Of a DNA stretch of 64,000 nucleotides, positions 60,052-64,000 are shown one piece after another. How positions within the stretch are numbered: position 1 is the stretch's first letter; each line of letters begins with the position of its first letter. The notes beneath the pieces are model-generated. The model ran no database searches, had not been told where the DNA came from, and saw only the letters and a list, made by a program, of their open reading frames with translations. The DNA comes from Herbidospora galbida (lineage in GTDB: Bacteria; Actinomycetota; Actinomycetes; Streptosporangiales; Streptosporangiaceae): positions 1-64,000 of the forward strand of contig NZ_SZQA01000025.1 in the NCBI RefSeq assembly GCF_005233835.1, given 5' to 3'. A program made the translations under genes and the position numbers.

Positions 60052-61263
60052 ATGCGTCGTTTATTGGTGGCGGTCGCCGCCTTGGCCCTGGCCGCCGCGG
60101 GATGCGCCAGTGACCTGCCGCCGACCGGGGCGAGCGCCCAGCCGAGCGCCGCGCCGGCGACGTCGGCGGCCGCTTCCGCGCCGGCCTCGGCCGGGACCGG
60201 CGCGCAGTCGGACTTCTTCGTCCAGGCAGACTACGACGCCCAGCTCGCGATGCGGTCGCAGACGGCCGAGGGGCCGGCCGACAAGCCGTGGGAGCAGGCG
60301 ATCGCGCCGCAGATGGTGGACACGGCCAAGTACAAGAAGGACGGCCCCTACCACCTGTGCTTCTCCAACGCCGCGGTCAACAACCCGTGGCGGCAGGTCG
60401 GCTGGACGACCATGCAGGAGGAGGTGGCCCTGCACAAGGAGATCAAGGAGTTCACCGCTCTCGACGCCGAGGGCAAGGACGACAAGCAGATCTCCGACAT
60501 CGCCGAGCTCCAGGCCAAGGGCTGCGACGCGCTGATCATCTCCCCGAACACGACCGCGACGCTGACCCCGGCCGTCTCGGGCGCCTGCCCCGAGGTCCCG
60601 GTCATCGTCTTCGACCGCGGCGTCGAGACCGACTGCCCGGTCACCTTCATCAAGCCCATCGGCGGCTACGCCTTCGGCGCCGACGGCGCCGAGTTCCTGA
60701 TCGAGAAGGTGCCGGCCGGCGGCAAGATCCTGGCTCTGCGCATCCTCCCGGGCGTCGACGTGCTGGAGACCCGCTGGTCGGCCGCCAAGGTCGCCTTCGA
60801 CAAGTCCCAGCTCCAGGTGGTCGGCGTGGAGTTCACCGACGGCGACGCCGCCAAGACCAAGAGCATCGTGTCCGACTACATCGCCCGGCACGGCAAGATC
60901 GACGGCGTCTGGATGGACGCGGGCGCGACCGCCGTGGCCGCCATCGAGGCGTTCGAGGACGCCGGGGTGCCCGTTCCGGCCTTCGTCGGCGAGGACCAGC
61001 AGGACTTCCTGCAGAAGTGGAAGGACGGCAACCTGACCGCCGTCGCGCCCACCTACCCCACCTACCAGTGGCGGACCCCGATCATCGCGGCGCTGAAGAT
61101 CCTCAAGGGCGAGGAGGTGCCGAAGATGTGGAACCTGCCGCAGCCGAAGATCACCCAGGAGTCCCTCGGCACCTACCTGCAGCCCAACATGCCGCTGCTG
61201 CACTACGCGCTGTGCGGCTGCGAGTCCATGCCCGGCTTCCCCGGGAAGTGGGGCGGGAAGTAG
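60052..61263 (+). CDS. Sugar ABC transporter substrate-binding lipoprotein (type 1 periplasmic fold)
   Basis: A 403-residue lipoprotein. The signal peptide MRRLLVAVAALALAAAGC ends with the lipobox Cys, followed by a Ser/Ala/Pro-rich linker. The binding domain contains NNPWRQVGWTTMQEEVALHK and AKGCDALIISPNTTATLTPA. ATG 60052 has AAGGAG 8 bp upstream. Ligand probably a monosaccharide or polyol. Confidence 0.93.
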   Translation: MRRLLVAVAALALAAAGCASDLPPTGASAQPSAAPATSAAASAPASAGTGAQSDFFVQADYDAQLAMRSQTAEGPADKPWEQAIAPQMVDTAKYKKDGPYHLCFSNAAVNNPWRQVGWTTMQEEVALHKEIKEFTALDAEGKDDKQISDIAELQAKGCDALIISPNTTATLTPAVSGACPEVPVIVFDRGVETDCPVTFIKPIGGYAFGADGAEFLIEKVPAGGKILALRILPGVDVLETRWSAAKVAFDKSQLQVVGVEFTDGDAAKTKSIVSDYIARHGKIDGVWMDAGATAVAAIEAFEDAGVPVPAFVGEDQQDFLQKWKDGNLTAVAPTYPTYQWRTPIIAALKILKGEEVPKMWNLPQPKITQESLGTYLQPNMPLLHYALCGCESMPGFPGKWGGK

Positions 61264-62097
61264 ATGCTCCCCATCGGCGTCAACACCTGGGTCTGGGTGT
61301 CGCCGCTGACCGACGGCGACCTGGCGGCGCTCGCGCCCCGGGTCGCCGGCTGGGGGTTCGACGTGCTCGAACTCCCCGTCGAGAACCCCGGTGACTGGGA
61401 TGCCGGCCGGGCCGCCGACGTGCTGGCCGAGCACGGCCTGCGGGCGTCGGTGGCGCTGGTGATGCCGCCGGGCCGCGAGCTCGTGGCCGCCTCGGCCGAC
61501 GTCGTCCGCGAGACCCAGGACTACCTGCGGCACGTCGTCGACGTCGCCGTCCGGGTGGGCGCTCCGGCGATCGGCGGCCCCGCCTACTCCTCCGTCGGCC
61601 GGACCTGGCTGCTGTCCGCCGAGGAGCGCCGGGCCGCGTACGCGGAACTGCGCGAGAACCTCGCGCCCGTCGTCGACTACGCCGCCGAACGCGGCGTGCG
61701 GGTCGGGGTCGAGGCGCTGAACCGGTACGAGACCAGCCTGGTCAACACGGTCGAGCAGGCCCTTGAGGCCATCCCGGAGCACTGCGGGATCATGCTCGAC
61801 TCGTACCACATGAACATCGAGGAGAAGAGTCCCGCCGAGGCCGTCCGCCTCGCCGGTGAGAGGGTCGCGCACATCCAGGTGTGCGGGACGGACAGGGGGG
61901 CGCCCGGAGACGACCACTTCGACTGGAAATCCTTCATCGACGCGGTGACCGACATCGGATATTCAGGACCGCTCGTGATCGAGTCCTTCACCGCGGAGAA
62001 CCGCACGATAGCCACGGCCGCCTCCATCTGGCGGCCACTCGCCCGGAGCCAGGACGCCCTGGCAACCGACGGGCTCGCGTTCCTCCGGGCTCTCTGA
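61264..62097 (+). CDS. Sugar phosphate isomerase/epimerase (tagatose/psicose 3-epimerase-like)
   Basis: A 277-residue TIM-barrel enzyme. The metal-site glutamates appear in VGVEALNRYETSLVNT and PLVIESFT; LDSYHMNIEEKSP and VAHIQVCGTDRGAPGDDHFD supply the Asp/His residues typical of D-tagatose 3-epimerases. It starts directly after the binding-protein stop, in the same operon, and would epimerise the imported or oxidised ketose. Confidence 0.88.
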   Translation: MLPIGVNTWVWVSPLTDGDLAALAPRVAGWGFDVLELPVENPGDWDAGRAADVLAEHGLRASVALVMPPGRELVAASADVVRETQDYLRHVVDVAVRVGAPAIGGPAYSSVGRTWLLSAEERRAAYAELRENLAPVVDYAAERGVRVGVEALNRYETSLVNTVEQALEAIPEHCGIMLDSYHMNIEEKSPAEAVRLAGERVAHIQVCGTDRGAPGDDHFDWKSFIDAVTDIGYSGPLVIESFTAENRTIATAASIWRPLARSQDALATDGLAFLRAL

Positions 62098-62125
62098 CAC
62101 ATCCCGCACCCTCCCAGGGAGCGCC

Positions 62126-64000
62126 ATGCGTAGGTACCTCATCGCCCTCTTGACCCCGCTTCTCCTGTTGTTAGCGCTACCAGCCCCCGCCGCGGCGGCG
62201 CCCGTCTTCCGGGCGCTGCTGTTCACCGAGACGGCGGGCTACGTGCACGACTCGATCTCCGCGGGCGTCACGATGGTCAACAACATGGCGGCCGCGAACA
62301 ACTTCGAGGTCGTCCAGAGCAACAACTCCAGTTCGTTCACCACCTCCAACCTGGCCACCTTCGACGTGATCATCATGCTGCAGAACTCCGGCATGGTCTG
62401 GGACAACGACTCCCAGCGCCAGGCCCTGCAGAGCTACGTCGAGGGCGGCGGCGGCATCGTCGCCATCCACAACGCCACCGACATGGGGATCGAGTCGACG
62501 TTCCCCTACTGGGACAACCTGATCCAGGCCGGCGCGCACATGCCCGCCCACTCCAACATCGTCCAGGGCACCGCCAAGGTGGCCGACGACGTTCACCCCT
62601 CCACGTCCGGGTTGCCTGACCGCTGGACGCGGACCGAGGAGTGGTACAACTTCGACCGCAGCATCCGGGGCGACGCGCACATCCTGGTGACGGCCGACGA
62701 GACGACCTACTCCCCCGGCGGCAACGCCATGGGACACGACCACCCGATCTCGTGGTGCCGTGAGGTCGGGGCGGCCAAGGTCTGGGCGACGGCCATGGGC
62801 CACACCGCCTCGACCTACAGCGAACCGCTGTTCCAGCAGCACGTGCTGGGCGGCATCCGCTGGGCCGGCGGCGAACTGCCCGGCGGCTGCGGCGGCACCG
62901 TCTGGAACCGGTTCCAGAAGGTGACCCTCGACTCGGCGCCCAACCAGCCGATGCAGCTCGACATCGCGCCCGACAAGACGGTGTTCTACGTCAGCCGGGC
63001 CGGTCAGCTGAAGACGATCAACCCGTCCAACGGCCAGATCGCGACCGCGCACACCCTCAGCGTCTACACCGGCGGCGAGGACGGCCTGGTCGGCCTGGCC
63101 CTCGACCCGAACTTCGCCTCGAACCGCTATCTGTATCTCTACTATTCGCCGACCGGCAGCCAGTCGATCGTGCGGGTGTCGCGGTTCACGTACACCGCCT
63201 CGGCCGCGCCCAGCGCCCTGAGCGACGAGCGCGTCCTGCTCACCATCCCGGCCGAGCGCATCGACGAGCCGGGCCACACGGGCGGTTACCTGACGTTCGG
63301 CCCGAACGGCAACCTGTACATCGGCGTCGGCGACGACGTGAACCCGAACGCCTCGTCCGGCTACGCGCCGATCGACGAGCGCTCGGGCCGCGCCCACTTC
63401 GACGCGCAGCGTACGGCGGCCAACACCAACGACCTGCGCGGCAAGATCCTGCGCATCCACCCGGAGGCCAACGGGACGTACACGATCCCGAGCGGCAACA
63501 TGTTCCCGCAGGGAACCGCGCAGACCCGGCCGGAGATCTACGCCATGGGCTTCCGGAACCCGTTCCGGTTCGCGGTGAACAAGGAGAACGGCTGGATCTC
63601 GATGGCCGACTACGGCCCCGACGCGGGTTCGCCCAACTCCAGCCGGGGCCCGGCGGGCACGGTCGAGTACAACCTGATCAAGTCGCCCGGCTTCTACGGC
63701 TGGCCCTACTGCACCGGCAACAACACCCCGTACAACGACTTCAACTTCGCGACCAACACGTCGGGGTCGCTGTTCAACTGCTCCTCCCCGACCAACACCT
63801 CGCCCAACAACACGGGTCTCCAGACGCTGCCGGCCGCGCGGGCGGCGAACGTCTGGTACACCTACAGCGGCGCGGTCCAGTGGCCCGAAATGGGCAACAG
63901 CGGCGGCGCGGCCCCGATGGGCGGCCCGTTCTACCACTTCGACCCGAACAACACCTCCGAGACCAAGTTCCCGCAGTACTTCGACGACACCCCGTTCTTC
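62126..64000 (+). CDS. ThuA domain - PQQ-type sugar dehydrogenase fusion, secreted (partial)
   Basis: The first 625 residues of a large exported protein running off the right edge. The Sec signal peptide is RRYLIALLTPLLLLLALPAP with an AAA cleavage region. Residues about 27-255 are a ThuA-like glutamine-amidotransferase fold (VFRALLFTETAGYVHDSISA, GGGIVAIHNATD, MGHDHPISWC, THE-type switch changed). From about 275 comes a glucose/sorbosone dehydrogenase beta-propeller (GLVGLALDPNFASNRYLYLY, HTGGYLTFGPNGNLYIGVGD, EIYAMGFRNPFRFAVN). Such fusions usually carry further carbohydrate-binding domains, not visible here. ATG has GGGA upstream. Confidence 0.9.
   Translation, partial: MRRYLIALLTPLLLLLALPAPAAAAPVFRALLFTETAGYVHDSISAGVTMVNNMAAANNFEVVQSNNSSSFTTSNLATFDVIIMLQNSGMVWDNDSQRQALQSYVEGGGGIVAIHNATDMGIESTFPYWDNLIQAGAHMPAHSNIVQGTAKVADDVHPSTSGLPDRWTRTEEWYNFDRSIRGDAHILVTADETTYSPGGNAMGHDHPISWCREVGAAKVWATAMGHTASTYSEPLFQQHVLGGIRWAGGELPGGCGGTVWNRFQKVTLDSAPNQPMQLDIAPDKTVFYVSRAGQLKTINPSNGQIATAHTLSVYTGGEDGLVGLALDPNFASNRYLYLYYSPTGSQSIVRVSRFTYTASAAPSALSDERVLLTIPAERIDEPGHTGGYLTFGPNGNLYIGVGDDVNPNASSGYAPIDERSGRAHFDAQRTAANTNDLRGKILRIHPEANGTYTIPSGNMFPQGTAQTRPEIYAMGFRNPFRFAVNKENGWISMADYGPDAGSPNSSRGPAGTVEYNLIKSPGFYGWPYCTGNNTPYNDFNFATNTSGSLFNCSSPTNTSPNNTGLQTLPAARAANVWYTYSGAVQWPEMGNSGGAAPMGGPFYHFDPNNTSETKFPQYFDDTPFF

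Noticed and set aside
62177-63937. A 586-codon minus-strand open frame at the right edge
   Set aside because: Val/Gly/Arg/Asp-rich shadow of the ThuA/PQQ dehydrogenase gene.

Overview
This window is very GC-rich, with GTG and TTG starts, heavy gene overlap and almost complete G/C use at third codon positions in real genes. It also carries F420-type oxidoreductase, MarR/TetR/ROK/LacI regulators, many sugar-uptake operons and an actinobacterial HIT protein. Together these point to a filamentous actinomycete chromosome, most likely a Streptosporangiales-type organism (inference). No CRISPR array, phage or plasmid backbone, rRNA or tRNA was recognised.

Layout. 1-4.3 kb: a divergent M56 peptidase/BlaI pair, an F420-dependent (LLM class) oxidoreductase, and a membrane protein with an alkaline-phosphatase-like ectodomain. 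4.3-11.3 kb (minus strand): a compact operon, HIT protein - HerA-like ATPase - SbcD (Mre11) - SbcC (Rad50) - NurA-like nuclease, i.e. the archaeal-type HerA/NurA/Mre11/Rad50 end-resection set in a bacterium. 11.3-18.1 kb: an Asp23-like protein, then a patchwork of regulators and enzymes (TetR/SnoaL, GH15 plus a small Cys-rich ORF, TetR/MDR oxidoreductase, MarR). Two decayed IS5-type transposase 3' ends in opposite orientation flank the TetR/SnoaL pair. 18.1-22.6 kb: thrS, a GH25-like protein, and a TetR/Gfo-Idh-MocA pair.

22.6-33.8 kb: a minus-strand locus with a sugar ABC importer (binding protein and two permeases), a large GH38 alpha-mannosidase, a parvulin-like protein, a sulfotransferase and a GT4 glycosyltransferase. 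It is divergent from a LacI regulator with a perfect palindromic operator between them. 34-41.6 kb: a BtrH-N-like protein with a permuted-papain protein, a tiny membrane protein, a complete polyamine operon (decarboxylase-speD-speE), a MOSC/ferredoxin-reductase fusion and a pirin. 41.7-46.9 kb: a membrane protein, an ECF sigma factor, a large LuxR-family ATPase regulator and an ABC ATPase. 46.9-50.3 kb: a GH35 enzyme divergent from a ROK regulator. 50.4-54.7 kb: a small ORF, RecQ, and a divergent-sigma/unknown-protein pair with lower third-position GC. 54.7-64 kb: a MerR/TipAS regulator, a Zn-alcohol dehydrogenase, a ribose-type ABC importer, a tagatose-3-epimerase-like enzyme and the start of a ThuA/PQQ-sugar-dehydrogenase fusion, which together look like a polyol or rare-sugar catabolic locus.

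The most interesting items are the HerA/NurA/SbcCD operon, the IS-bounded patch that separates thrS from the HIT gene (adjacent in many actinobacteria), a symmetric leaderless divergent promoter at about 36.14 kb, and several enzymes in which a catalytic residue appears substituted.
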